Under the pieces are notes generated by a model. That model worked only from the letters and a program-made list of their open reading frames with translations, was not told the origin of the DNA and did not search any database. Positions 36,881 through 44,391 of a stretch of 64,000 nucleotides of DNA are shown piece by piece. The position numbers and the translations under genes were made by a program. Position 1 is the stretch's first letter; every line of letters begins with the position of its first letter. Origin of the DNA: CAXBNB01 sp049115735 (GTDB lineage Bacteria > Bacteroidota > Bacteroidia > Cytophagales > Cyclobacteriaceae); contig JAGDZP010000003.1 of NCBI GenBank assembly GCA_049115735.1, positions 100,242-164,241 of the forward strand, given 5' to 3'.

Positions 36881-38700
36881 AATTACAATCACTTGATTTT
36901 TTAATGATCGCTGCTTTCCTGGTGGCTATTGTTGCCATCGGCCTGATATCCAAAAAGCAGGCCCAGAAAAGCAAGGGAGATTATCTTTTGGGAGGCAAAT
37001 CTATTCCATGGTATATGCTGGGATTGTCCAATGCAAGCGGGATGTTTGACATTTCGGGTACCATGTGGCTTGTGACCCTGACATTTGTGTATGGTCTGAA
37101 GAGTATCTGGATTCCATGGCTATGGCCGGTTTTCAATCAAGTCTTTTTGATGGTCTTCTTATCCCAGTGGCTCAGGCGATCCAATGTTACTACAGGTTCA
37201 GAATGGATACAGACCAGGTTTGGTGAAGGGCGAGGTTCTGATCTTTCCAATCTGATCGTAATCATTTTTGCGTTGGTGAGCTGTCTTGGTTTTCTGGCTT
37301 ATGGCTTCATTGGACTGGGGAAATTTATGATGCTTTTTATCCCTTGGGAAATTGTTTCTCCTTTTGTGCCATTCGAGGTAGCTCCGGCATTTGTGCCGCA
37401 TGTTTACGGTCTGATATTCACAGGTTTTGCAACGTTCTATGCAGTGCTGGGTGGTATGAAAAGTATTGTGTGGGCAGATGTTTTGCAATACACGATAATG
37501 ACCGTTTCGGCTCTGGTCATTGGTGTGATTGCTATGAATGCAATGAGTACCCACGATCTCCAGGTTCCGAAAGAATGGCTATCTCCTTTTTTTGGGATGA
37601 ATCTAGACCTGGATTGGTCAGAAATTGTACCTGAGGTGAATAAAAAAATAGCCAATGACGGATACTCCTTGTTTGGTGTATTCTTCATGATGATGCTTTT
37701 CAAGGGGGTACTTGTAAGTGCAGCCGGGCCAGCACCAAATTACGATATGCAAAAAATCCTATCCACCAAATCGCCAGCCGATGCTGCCAAAATGAGTGGT
37801 TTTGTTTCTGTCGTTTTGATGCCAGTTCGCTATTTTATGATCGCAGGATTTGCTGTCCTTGGCCTTATATTCTACGAGCGCCTTGACCTGAGGGTAGGAG
37901 AAAACATTGATTTTGAGCAGATCCTGCCGGCGACCATGATCGAGTTTGTGCCGGCCGGACTTCTTGGTTTACTTCTTGCCGGGTTGCTGGCAGCATTCAT
38001 GTCGACTTTTGCCGGCACCCTCAATGCGGCTCAGGCCTATCTGATCAACGATATTTATTTAAAGAAGTATCCCCGTACCAGCAAACAAAATCTCTCCAGG
38101 GTCAACTACATGTCCGGAATCATTGTAGTCATGATCAGCACAATAATTGGACTTTATATTCCTGATATCAATCGCATACTTCAGTGGATCGTGTCGGGAT
38201 TATGGGGTGGCTATATAGCAAGCAATGTATTAAAATGGTATTGGTGGCGTTTCAATGGCAATGGGTACTTCTGGGGGATGCTCTCAGGGCTGGTGCCGGC
38301 CATGATCTTTCCACTGATTTTCCCCGAAACCCTGGATTTATACCTTTTTCCAGTTTTACTGGTTCTCTCAATTGGAGGTTGTTTGATTGGAACCTACCTT
38401 GGAGAAGAAACCGACCAGGCCACTTTGAAGCATTTTTACGCAACGGTGAAACCATGGGGTTTTTGGAAACCCGTAGCAGAAGCTGTAAAAAGTGACGATC
38501 CGACATTTAGGCAAAATACAAACTTCAAAAGCGATATGTTGAATGTAGCCATGGGCACCATCGCTCAAACTGCACTGGTGGCTTTGCCCATCTATGCGGT
38601 GCTGCGCAATGGTATTGGCATTGGAGTTACATTGGTGTTGATAGTGGCGATAGGATTTGTCATGAAAAAAACCTGGTGGGATAAATTGAATGAAAATTGA
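36877..38700 (+). CDS. Sodium:solute symporter (SSS) family transporter
   Basis: This is an inner-membrane sodium-coupled importer of 607 residues with about 13 or more membrane helices. The SSS signature appears in KGDYLLGGKSIPWYMLGLSN (helix 1 region) and in GLLGLLLAGLLAAFMSTFAG (helix 8 sodium site). Members carry sugars, sialic acid, proline and other solutes. Its start overlaps the upstream lipoprotein stop, and a GH1 beta-glucosidase follows within 8 bases. Import of a beta-linked di- or oligosaccharide for intracellular hydrolysis is the obvious model (inference). A long hydrophilic C-terminal stretch precedes two final helices, as in larger SSS members. Confidence 0.93.
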   Translation: MKLQSLDFLMIAAFLVAIVAIGLISKKQAQKSKGDYLLGGKSIPWYMLGLSNASGMFDISGTMWLVTLTFVYGLKSIWIPWLWPVFNQVFLMVFLSQWLRRSNVTTGSEWIQTRFGEGRGSDLSNLIVIIFALVSCLGFLAYGFIGLGKFMMLFIPWEIVSPFVPFEVAPAFVPHVYGLIFTGFATFYAVLGGMKSIVWADVLQYTIMTVSALVIGVIAMNAMSTHDLQVPKEWLSPFFGMNLDLDWSEIVPEVNKKIANDGYSLFGVFFMMMLFKGVLVSAAGPAPNYDMQKILSTKSPADAAKMSGFVSVVLMPVRYFMIAGFAVLGLIFYERLDLRVGENIDFEQILPATMIEFVPAGLLGLLLAGLLAAFMSTFAGTLNAAQAYLINDIYLKKYPRTSKQNLSRVNYMSGIIVVMISTIIGLYIPDINRILQWIVSGLWGGYIASNVLKWYWWRFNGNGYFWGMLSGLVPAMIFPLIFPETLDLYLFPVLLVLSIGGCLIGTYLGEETDQATLKHFYATVKPWGFWKPVAEAVKSDDPTFRQNTNFKSDMLNVAMGTIAQTALVALPIYAVLRNGIGIGVTLVLIVAIGFVMKKTWWDKLNEN

Positions 38701-38707
38701 TTAAGTG

Positions 38708-40087
38708 ATGAAGAAATTTCCACAAGACTTTGTTTGGGGGACTTCCACTTCCGCATACCAAATCGAAGGTGGGTATCAGGATGACGGGAAGGGCCCGTCA
38801 ATATGGGATGCTTTTACGAGTATTCCAGACAAAATACACAATCAGGAGCATGCGCAGGTGGCCAATGACCACTATCATTTGTACAAAGAGGATGTGGCCT
38901 TGATGAAAGACATGGGTGTGACTGCCTATAGGTTTTCAATAGCCTGGTCAAGGATATTGCCTACAGGTAGCGGTGAGGTTAACCAGGAGGGGGTCAGGTT
39001 TTATTCTGAGCTGATAGATGAACTCCTGGCGGCCAATATTACACCTTGGGTTACATTGTACCACTGGGATTTGCCACTGGCCTTGCAGTTAGAGCATGAT
39101 GGATGGTTAGGGGGCAATATATCCGATTATTTTGCAGTATACGCTGATGTATGTTTTGAACACTTTGGGGACAGGGTCAAAAATTGGATTACCTTAAATG
39201 AGCCCTGGGTGGTTTCAATTCTTGGTTATGGTCAGGGAGTCTTTGCCCCTGGTCGGATTTCAAATTCAGAACCCTATTTGGCAGGTCATCATCAGCTTTT
39301 GGCGCATGCCAAAGCAGTGGATATTTATCGAAAAAAGTACAGCCATCAAAAAGGGCAAATTGGAATAAGCAATAATTGTGACTGGAGGGAGCCATTGACA
39401 GATAAACCTGAAGACCGAGAAGCTGCTCAGAGGGCTTTGGAATTCTTTTTGGGGTGGTTTGCGGATCCGATCTTTCTTGGTAAATATCCACAGGTAATGA
39501 GGGAAAGACTAGGTGACAGATTGCCGACTTTCAGTCAAAAGGAAAAGGATATGCTGAAAGGGTCATCTGACTTTTTTGGCCTCAATCATTATACGACCAT
39601 GTATGCGGCAAATGCCACAGAGGCAAAAAAAGAAATTGATGTTTATGGAAATGGCGGCCTATCCGAAGATCAGGATGTGGATCTGTCTGTGGATCCTGCT
39701 TGGGAGCTAACCGATATGAAGTGGGCCGTAGTTCCTTGGGGGTGCAGGAAACTGCTGAACTGGATTGATGAACGCTATGGTCATCCTTCGATTATTATTA
39801 CCGAGAACGGCTGTGCCACATGCGATGAGGTGCGTGATGGGCAGGTGCATGACCCTAAGCGGATTGAATTTTATAATGGCTACCTCGAAGCGTGCCATGA
39901 GGCTATTGAGCAGGGTGCAGACCTAAAAGGCTACTTCGCCTGGTCGTTTATGGACAATTTCGAATGGGCTTCCGGGTATCAAAAAAGGTTTGGGATGCAC
40001 TATGTGAATTATGAAACACAGGAAAGGATAGTAAAAGACTCAGCCCGGTGGTATGCCGAATTAATTAGTAAAAACGGAATAGAATAG
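38708..40087 (+). CDS. GH1 family beta-glucosidase
   Basis: This enzyme of 459 residues is a complete family GH1 (beta/alpha)8 retaining beta-glycosidase. Motifs are the N-terminal FPQDFVWGTSTSAYQIEGGY, the acid/base in TLNEPW (Glu165), the nucleophile in IITENG (Glu366) and the C-terminal YFAWSFMDNFEWASGY with substrate-binding aromatic residues. ATG 38708 is preferred over GTG 38705. There is no signal peptide, so it acts in the cytoplasm, probably on sugar brought in by the adjacent symporter. Activity on beta-glucosides is the family norm; related specificities such as beta-galactoside or beta-fucoside cannot be excluded. A truncated SDR gene follows 21 bases later. Confidence 0.95.
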   Translation: MKKFPQDFVWGTSTSAYQIEGGYQDDGKGPSIWDAFTSIPDKIHNQEHAQVANDHYHLYKEDVALMKDMGVTAYRFSIAWSRILPTGSGEVNQEGVRFYSELIDELLAANITPWVTLYHWDLPLALQLEHDGWLGGNISDYFAVYADVCFEHFGDRVKNWITLNEPWVVSILGYGQGVFAPGRISNSEPYLAGHHQLLAHAKAVDIYRKKYSHQKGQIGISNNCDWREPLTDKPEDREAAQRALEFFLGWFADPIFLGKYPQVMRERLGDRLPTFSQKEKDMLKGSSDFFGLNHYTTMYAANATEAKKEIDVYGNGGLSEDQDVDLSVDPAWELTDMKWAVVPWGCRKLLNWIDERYGHPSIIITENGCATCDEVRDGQVHDPKRIEFYNGYLEACHEAIEQGADLKGYFAWSFMDNFEWASGYQKRFGMHYVNYETQERIVKDSARWYAELISKNGIE

Positions 40088-40108
40088 AATTTTATCAAAA
40101 CACACAAA

Positions 40109-40289
40109 ATGTCTTCATTTAAAAATAAAATCGTGCTGGTGACTGGTGGAGCCCGAGATATAGGAAAGGCTATAAGTCTAAAATTTGCCGGGGAGGGAGC
40201 CAAAGTAATTATCAATTATTGCAATTGCTCCAAAACCAGATAACCTGAAAGAAAAAGTATTGAATGAAATGTATTTTCCTCATTATTAA
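40109..40289 (+). pseudogene. Truncated short-chain dehydrogenase/reductase remnant
   Basis: ATG 40109 opens a reading frame with an SDR nucleotide-binding start: KNKIVLVTGGARDIGKAIS, then GEGAKVIINYCN. It stops at 40241 after 44 residues, where a full SDR has about 250. A neighbouring frame continues with PDNLKEKVLNE, which looks like the next SDR helix, up to a stop at 40287. The rest is missing. It follows the GH1 gene in the same direction and was probably the last gene of that operon before frameshift and deletion near the integration site. The lost enzyme would have used NAD(P)H on a sugar or sugar acid (inference). Confidence 0.8.
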
Positions 40290-40638
40290 ATAGACTGCAA
40301 ATCCGGCTGCTATGAATTATTAGGATCTTCTTTCATTGTAGAATGTTTGATATCTAAAGTCGGTTTGAACTGGATGAACTCACCCAACAAGAACCTTAGG
40401 AAAGATTCTAAACAAGAAGAGGTTTTATACTGATTCGAAAATCAAAATTATGTCCTTCTTCGAAGTGCTTTTGAACTTGGGTGGACATCTGTCACTTGAT
40501 CCTTCGAGACTCAGGGGTAAAGTCTATAGTTGAATATCAGCTTGTGAGCATCACCTGATGAAACAGCTCTGTCAAAGGCACATTAGTTTGATGCAAAAAG
40601 AGCATGAGGCATACTTATTTGATTTGCTTGCAAATAGC

Positions 40639-40682
40639 TTGCAAATAAAAAAGCACTTGCAATTTTTAATTTGTAAGTGCTT
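40639..40682 (-). terminator. Intrinsic terminator of the interrupted tRNA gene
   Basis: On the minus strand the hairpin AAGCACTTACAA / TTGCAAGTGCTT (one mismatch, 8-base loop) is followed by TTTTTTATTTG. It lies 10 bases beyond the tRNA 3' fragment in the direction of transcription, as expected for the original tRNA terminator left behind at the element junction. Confidence 0.75.
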
Positions 40683-40691
40683 GATTATTAA

Positions 40692-40714
40692 GCGGAACGG
40701 ACGGGACTCGAACC
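40692..40714 (-). other. tRNA 3'-end fragment, attachment site at the element junction
   Basis: The minus strand reads as a T-loop GGTTCGAGTCC followed by CGTCCGTTCCGC, that is, the 3' half of the T-arm and the 3' acceptor strand of a tRNA. The 5' side of the T-stem should read ACGGG but is replaced by unrelated bases, and no D- or anticodon arm is present. An integrase gene begins 120 bases away on the side where the tRNA body is missing. This is the usual signature of an element inserted in a tRNA 3' end. The tRNA type cannot be assigned and no second copy was found in the window. Confidence 0.72.
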
Positions 40715-40778
40715 TAATAACTCGTTTTCTTATATGTGCCTTTATTTCCATTTAAAGGGCATTTATACATTTGCATTC

Positions 40779-40828
40779 CCACTATTTTCCACTATTTTAC
40801 GCCATGTTCTATGAGAATTCTATGAGAA
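40779..40828. repeat. Paired direct repeats before the integrase gene
   Basis: CCACTATTTT occurs twice back to back (40779-40788 and 40789-40798), and TTCTATGAGAA occurs twice back to back (40807-40817 and 40818-40828). They lie between the att fragment and the integrase ATG at 40835. Tandem pairs in this position are typical of integrase arm-type or excisionase binding sites and could also allow autoregulation (inference). Confidence 0.55.
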
Positions 40829-40834
40829 AAAGTT

Positions 40835-42226
40835 ATGGCGTATGTAAGTGTTAAGTTATCACCTTACAAGAGAAAGGACGGACGGTACCCTGTTGTTTTG
40901 GAGTTTGTCGGTAAGGAAAGACTCCAAATGAGGAAAGTTGTAAAAGGAGCTGCGGCAACCCCATCAAATTGGAGTGAGCAGTCTAATAAGATTACCGGGG
41001 GATATCCTGAAAAACAGAGAAGAGAATTAAACAAGAAAATAGACAAGGAATATAGCAGAGCTCTTGAAATAGTTAAACAGTCCGAAGATAATTACGAAGA
41101 CCTTGATTTTCCATTGTTCAAAAAAAGATTGGTTGAAGAACCACGAGAAAAGGCACTTGAAAAGCGAGAAGATTTGATAAACTTGTTTGACAGCTGGCTT
41201 AAGGATCGAAGGAGCAAAGTTGAGGAAATTTCTTCTCAAACATATTCGTACACAAAACCTTATCTCTTAGGTTTTCGAGAGTATCTGGGGTCTTTGCCTG
41301 TAGAATACTTCAGTCATCAATTTTTTGAGGAATTTGTTGAGTTTATCTCAGAAGAACAGAACCTCGAATTAATAAACAAGTACAGGTCAAAAAATACTAA
41401 GCCACTTATAAAAAACTCTGCGATACAGAAACACATAAGAATACTCAAATCATTTGGTAGGTATTTGTCAATTTTAGAAAAGCCAATTAAGCCCAATTTT
41501 CATTTTTATACGTATACATTGAAAGTATCAGAACCAATCGGCCTTAAGTTCAAGGAATTTAAATTGATATATGATCTTGATTTTTCTTTGACTGAAAATA
41601 TTTCATTATTTGAAAGGCTAAATGAAGAACGGTTAGCACAAAGAACTCAAGGAAAATATGTAAAATCTCTGAACTACAAGACATGTGAAATTGTACGAGA
41701 TTCTTGGGTTATTGGAACTTTAGCGGGAGGCCCAAGGATATCTAATCTTCAAACATTCGAATTATACAAAAATGAAAACGACGCAATCTCATGGCTTGAT
41801 CTTAAAAATGACAGAACAATTATCAATCCTATGTCTGAATTGTTAGAACATGTACTACAGAAGTATGACTACAGAATTCCGAATTTTCCTAGAGGACAAA
41901 ACTTCAATTTGTATTTAAAAGTTATAGCTGAAATGATTGGGTTGAATCGTTCGGAGCGAAGGCATGAGTACCACGGAAGCAAATCTGTAGTTACCGACAT
42001 ATCTCTCAAAGATGTAATGACATCAAAATTTATGAGAAAAGCTTTCGTGTCAATAAATAGTGAGCTAGGGATTCCAAGAGAAATATCTGATGCAATGAGC
42101 TCACATACCCCAAAGGGAGGAGGTTCGGATTTTTATAGGCAGATTCCTTTAAAACTTAAGCGTGGAGAAATGAAGAAATGGGATCAAGCATACAAAAATA
42201 TGCAAGAGCCTATTGTAGCTTATTGA
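40835..42226 (+). CDS. Tyrosine-type site-specific integrase
   Basis: This is a recombinase of 463 residues that probably integrated the element at the adjacent tRNA fragment. An N-terminal arm-binding part (MAYVSVKLSPYKRKDGRYPV) and a SAM-like core-binding domain (residues about 105-215) precede the catalytic domain. The first catalytic arginine is in LAGGPRISNLQTFEL. The later box is unusual: FMRKAF replaces the common HxxR, then SSHTPKGGGSDFYRQI gives the second histidine and the nucleophile tyrosine candidate. Divergent active sites of this kind occur in Bacteroidota integrases. It is convergent with, and overlaps by 7 bases, the small HTH gene. Confidence 0.88.
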   Translation: MAYVSVKLSPYKRKDGRYPVVLEFVGKERLQMRKVVKGAAATPSNWSEQSNKITGGYPEKQRRELNKKIDKEYSRALEIVKQSEDNYEDLDFPLFKKRLVEEPREKALEKREDLINLFDSWLKDRRSKVEEISSQTYSYTKPYLLGFREYLGSLPVEYFSHQFFEEFVEFISEEQNLELINKYRSKNTKPLIKNSAIQKHIRILKSFGRYLSILEKPIKPNFHFYTYTLKVSEPIGLKFKEFKLIYDLDFSLTENISLFERLNEERLAQRTQGKYVKSLNYKTCEIVRDSWVIGTLAGGPRISNLQTFELYKNENDAISWLDLKNDRTIINPMSELLEHVLQKYDYRIPNFPRGQNFNLYLKVIAEMIGLNRSERRHEYHGSKSVVTDISLKDVMTSKFMRKAFVSINSELGIPREISDAMSSHTPKGGGSDFYRQIPLKLKRGEMKKWDQAYKNMQEPIVAY

Positions 42227-42552
42227 ATTCCAAATTTCCTGATGTATTCGTTGAGTTCGTTTTCTTTGATCATTTGATTAGTCAGTTTCTCTTCGCCCTC
42301 TGTATTGATGAACTTCTCTCGATATGTTTTTAAGCCTCTTTGTTTTATGTGGTAAGACGATACATTTTGACGTGTACACCCCAGTCTCTCTGCAGCTTTA
42401 GAAAGGCTCAAGAGTCGCTCCGGCTCTATGGTTGAGTTGGTAGTATTCTTTACCTCCATTAATTTTTTGTTGATTACTTCTTCCATCCAGCCTTGAAACA
42501 AAGCTTTAATCTTTGCCAAAATTCCTGGGTTTAATAATGCCAATTCATTCAT
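42220..42552 (-). CDS. Small helix-turn-helix DNA-binding protein
   Basis: The start was placed at ATG 42552, preceded by an AGAGAAG purine run, giving 110 residues; a longer reading starts at 42606. The N-terminal half is helical (LLNPGILAKIKALFQGWMEE). A helix-turn-helix follows (LLSLSKAAERLGCTRQNVSS), similar to the excisionase/MerR-type wing seen in small proteins of Bacteroidota mobile elements. It may be the excisionase or a regulator of the integrase, which it faces tail to tail. The relation is inferred from position and motif. Its C-terminus (KENELNEYIRKFGIQ) has no recognised domain. Confidence 0.65.
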   Translation of the reverse strand: MNELALLNPGILAKIKALFQGWMEEVINKKLMEVKNTTNSTIEPERLLSLSKAAERLGCTRQNVSSYHIKQRGLKTYREKFINTEGEEKLTNQMIKENELNEYIRKFGIQ

Positions 42553-42714
42553 ATTCTTCTCTACTTTCTTTTCGTTAAACAAAATTTCACGATGCAAAAA
42601 TACCATGCATAAGGACGGCTATATATGCCCAATACATACTATTCGAGAGCCTCAAATTTTTTACTACACATATATAGGGGGGATAAAGTGTTAACCCCAC
42701 CAACCCCTTTACCG

Positions 42715-42784
42715 TTATACCCCTTATACCCCTTATACCCCTTATACCCCTTATACCCCTTATACCCCTTATACCCCTTATACC
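42715..42784. repeat. G-rich 9-bp tandem array next to the polymerase-like gene
   Basis: Unit TTATACCCC (minus strand GGGGTATAA) occurs seven times perfectly plus a partial eighth. The array ends one base from the stop codon of the minus-strand gene at 42786. On the coding strand of that gene it gives seven G4 runs separated by TATAA, enough to form a G-quadruplex. Further G-runs follow (AAAGGGGTTGGTGGGG). It is not a CRISPR array, and its plus-strand frame (Pro-Leu-Tyr repeats) is not a credible gene. A replication origin, termination or recombination role is possible. Confidence 0.95.
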
Positions 42785-42785
42785 T

Positions 42786-44039
42786 TTACTCCTGTTTACT
42801 TATGTACTTATACTTGATATTGGGTATGTGTTTGATGTGTAGTAGGCACCCGTTTTCTATTAGTCGTTTAATCTTACCCTTCATTGGATCTTCTACCAGT
42901 ACCCCGTCATGTATGACGAATGCTTGAATGTTATCCTTATTGATCATGGGGATTAAAAAATCTATCATGACTTTGGTTTCGAGGCTCGTGGTGATGCGAT
43001 GTACATTGGATTTATCCTCTTTATTGAATTCATTCAACTTTTGATATACCGTAGGAAAAAGCTTTAGCAATTCTTTGTAGAGAGAAGTGTCTGAATACTT
43101 ATCATTTATATTCAGTTCCTCTTTTCGGTTATAAATTTTTAAAATAAGATCCTTGAAATGGTCTCTTTTTTCATTAGACAACTTTGTTTGGGGTATTTCT
43201 GAATAAACGAAAGAATGAAGCTCACTATAGAAGTCAGCACTCATGGTCATCTTGTGATACTCATCCAAGTCCTGCGGCACTGGTTGTCCTGAATTCAAAA
43301 AATCGTTTACCATCCAGGAAGAAAACAAAAAGGGTTGACAAGATGAAATGTCTACTTCGATCAGCTTGATTTTCTCTTTTGAAGTCTTATGAATGATATA
43401 CTTCCTTTTCAATTTTTTCAGGAGGTTGAAATTGTGATATACACGACCATATTCATCAGAACTGATGAAAAGGTGATCATGGTACAGGTCGCATATGTTG
43501 GCAAAATCTCTTAACAATACTTCACTCATTAGGCTTCTCTTCTGTTGAGCGAGAATAAGTGTTTGAATTGCAGTGTCATCAATTGTATAGTTAGAAATGA
43601 CATTCTTAAAGTATTCCTTTATGAATGGTCGTTGATCATAAATCCTATTAAGTCTCTGTAATTTGTAAATGAATGCTTGATCTGTAATTTCATAGATTAT
43701 TACTTCGCTGTAGACAGGCGATAGTCTGCTCTTGAACCTGAAGGATTTTGTAAATCTTCCAGCGCTATATATTTCATTTTTTTCAATGATATCCAGGTCC
43801 ATAAGATTGTTCTGTATTTCCATATAATACCTGTCACCGAACATGGATTTTAATGTTTCGGAGCTGATACTACACCAGGAGCCCAATTGAAGGTCACGCT
43901 GCAATTGCTTTTTGGTAAGAAGGTGAATAAACCAAAGATGCTTTTGAAGCCTTTTTTTCTTTTGATACTCTTTCAGATCCAGGGTATCAATAAATGCCTC
44001 AATTCGGTCATGATATTCTTTGAGAATTAATATTTTCAT
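42786..44039 (-). CDS. Putative compact family-A-like DNA polymerase (palm-domain) protein
   Basis: This protein of 417 residues is not recognised as a named family, but it shows an ordered set of motifs that recall the polymerase part of family A enzymes. GRVYHNFNLLKKLKRKYI (residues 198-215) resembles the TGR...PNLQ...R segment. LIEVDISSCQPF (Asp230) resembles motif A. KRDHFKDLILKIYN (291-304) resembles the O-helix motif B. SLETKVMIDFLIPM is followed by FVIHDG (His377, Asp378), which resembles motif C, HDE in classical enzymes. The N-terminal 190 residues are helical and no exonuclease domain is present. It may replicate the element. The assignment is inference and needs a profile or structure comparison. 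Confidence 0.5.
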   Translation of the reverse strand: MKILILKEYHDRIEAFIDTLDLKEYQKKKRLQKHLWFIHLLTKKQLQRDLQLGSWCSISSETLKSMFGDRYYMEIQNNLMDLDIIEKNEIYSAGRFTKSFRFKSRLSPVYSEVIIYEITDQAFIYKLQRLNRIYDQRPFIKEYFKNVISNYTIDDTAIQTLILAQQKRSLMSEVLLRDFANICDLYHDHLFISSDEYGRVYHNFNLLKKLKRKYIIHKTSKEKIKLIEVDISSCQPFLFSSWMVNDFLNSGQPVPQDLDEYHKMTMSADFYSELHSFVYSEIPQTKLSNEKRDHFKDLILKIYNRKEELNINDKYSDTSLYKELLKLFPTVYQKLNEFNKEDKSNVHRITTSLETKVMIDFLIPMINKDNIQAFVIHDGVLVEDPMKGKIKRLIENGCLLHIKHIPNIKYKYISKQE

Positions 44040-44391
44040 ATGCTAACAAAGAAAGCAATATGTATGAGAGTATTTATGATAGGTTAGAAAGAATCACTCA
44101 TTCTCAATTCAAAAAGTTACAAATACAGGCTGGGGCCGGAAAAAGGGATTGGAGTCATCAAAAAGTTGGAAATCAAGCTGGATTTTATACACGTTCTCCC
44201 ATGCGCAAAAGGGGGTGGGGGGTGTTTTTTTTCTAGACTCAGAATTGCTTCTAATGATAATAAATGACGAATATCATTCTTATTCACTGTTATAAAATAC
44301 TATTTTTTATTGCTTGTTAGTCGCCTTTTGGCCAAATTGAAGGATCAAGTGAAATTCGCCTTTCCCGCACCAAATAACCTATTGAATACAC
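44040..44391. other. Non-coding gap between the polymerase-like gene and hsdM
   Basis: This 352-base divergent gap contains repeat copy A (44109-44252) with its G-rich tract and the promoter region for hsdM. I see no gene in it. The 73-codon minus-strand reading that crosses into hsdM is a shadow of hsdM. Confidence 0.6.
44109..44252 (+). repeat. Dispersed intergenic repeat, copy A
   Basis: This copy of about 140 bases aligns with 58732-58870 in the same orientation. Shared blocks in order are TCAAAAAGTT, a GGC.GGG..CGG stretch, CAAAAAGTTGGAAA, ATTTTA.A, a G-tract of the form GGGGG-N-GGGGG, a T-run and CTCAG.AATT. The two copies flank the 14.5-kb restriction/accessory gene block. A shorter third copy lies at 60943. 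The function is unknown; it may be a module boundary or recombination site. Confidence 0.8.

Noticed and set aside
40558..40755. A 65-codon reading crossing the tRNA fragment
   Set aside because: It overlaps the terminator and the att fragment and resembles no protein.
42715..42784. CRISPR array
   Set aside because: Units are 9 bp and directly adjacent, with no spacers, and no cas genes are present in the window.
42625..42927. A 100-codon plus-strand reading with Pro-Leu-Tyr repeats
   Set aside because: It is a by-product of the 9-bp array, whose unit is a multiple of three, and it runs into the 3' end of the opposite polymerase-like gene. It has no protein features.
44200..44235. G-rich tract before hsdM as an independent quadruplex element
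   Set aside because: It is part of the dispersed repeat copy A and is reported there.
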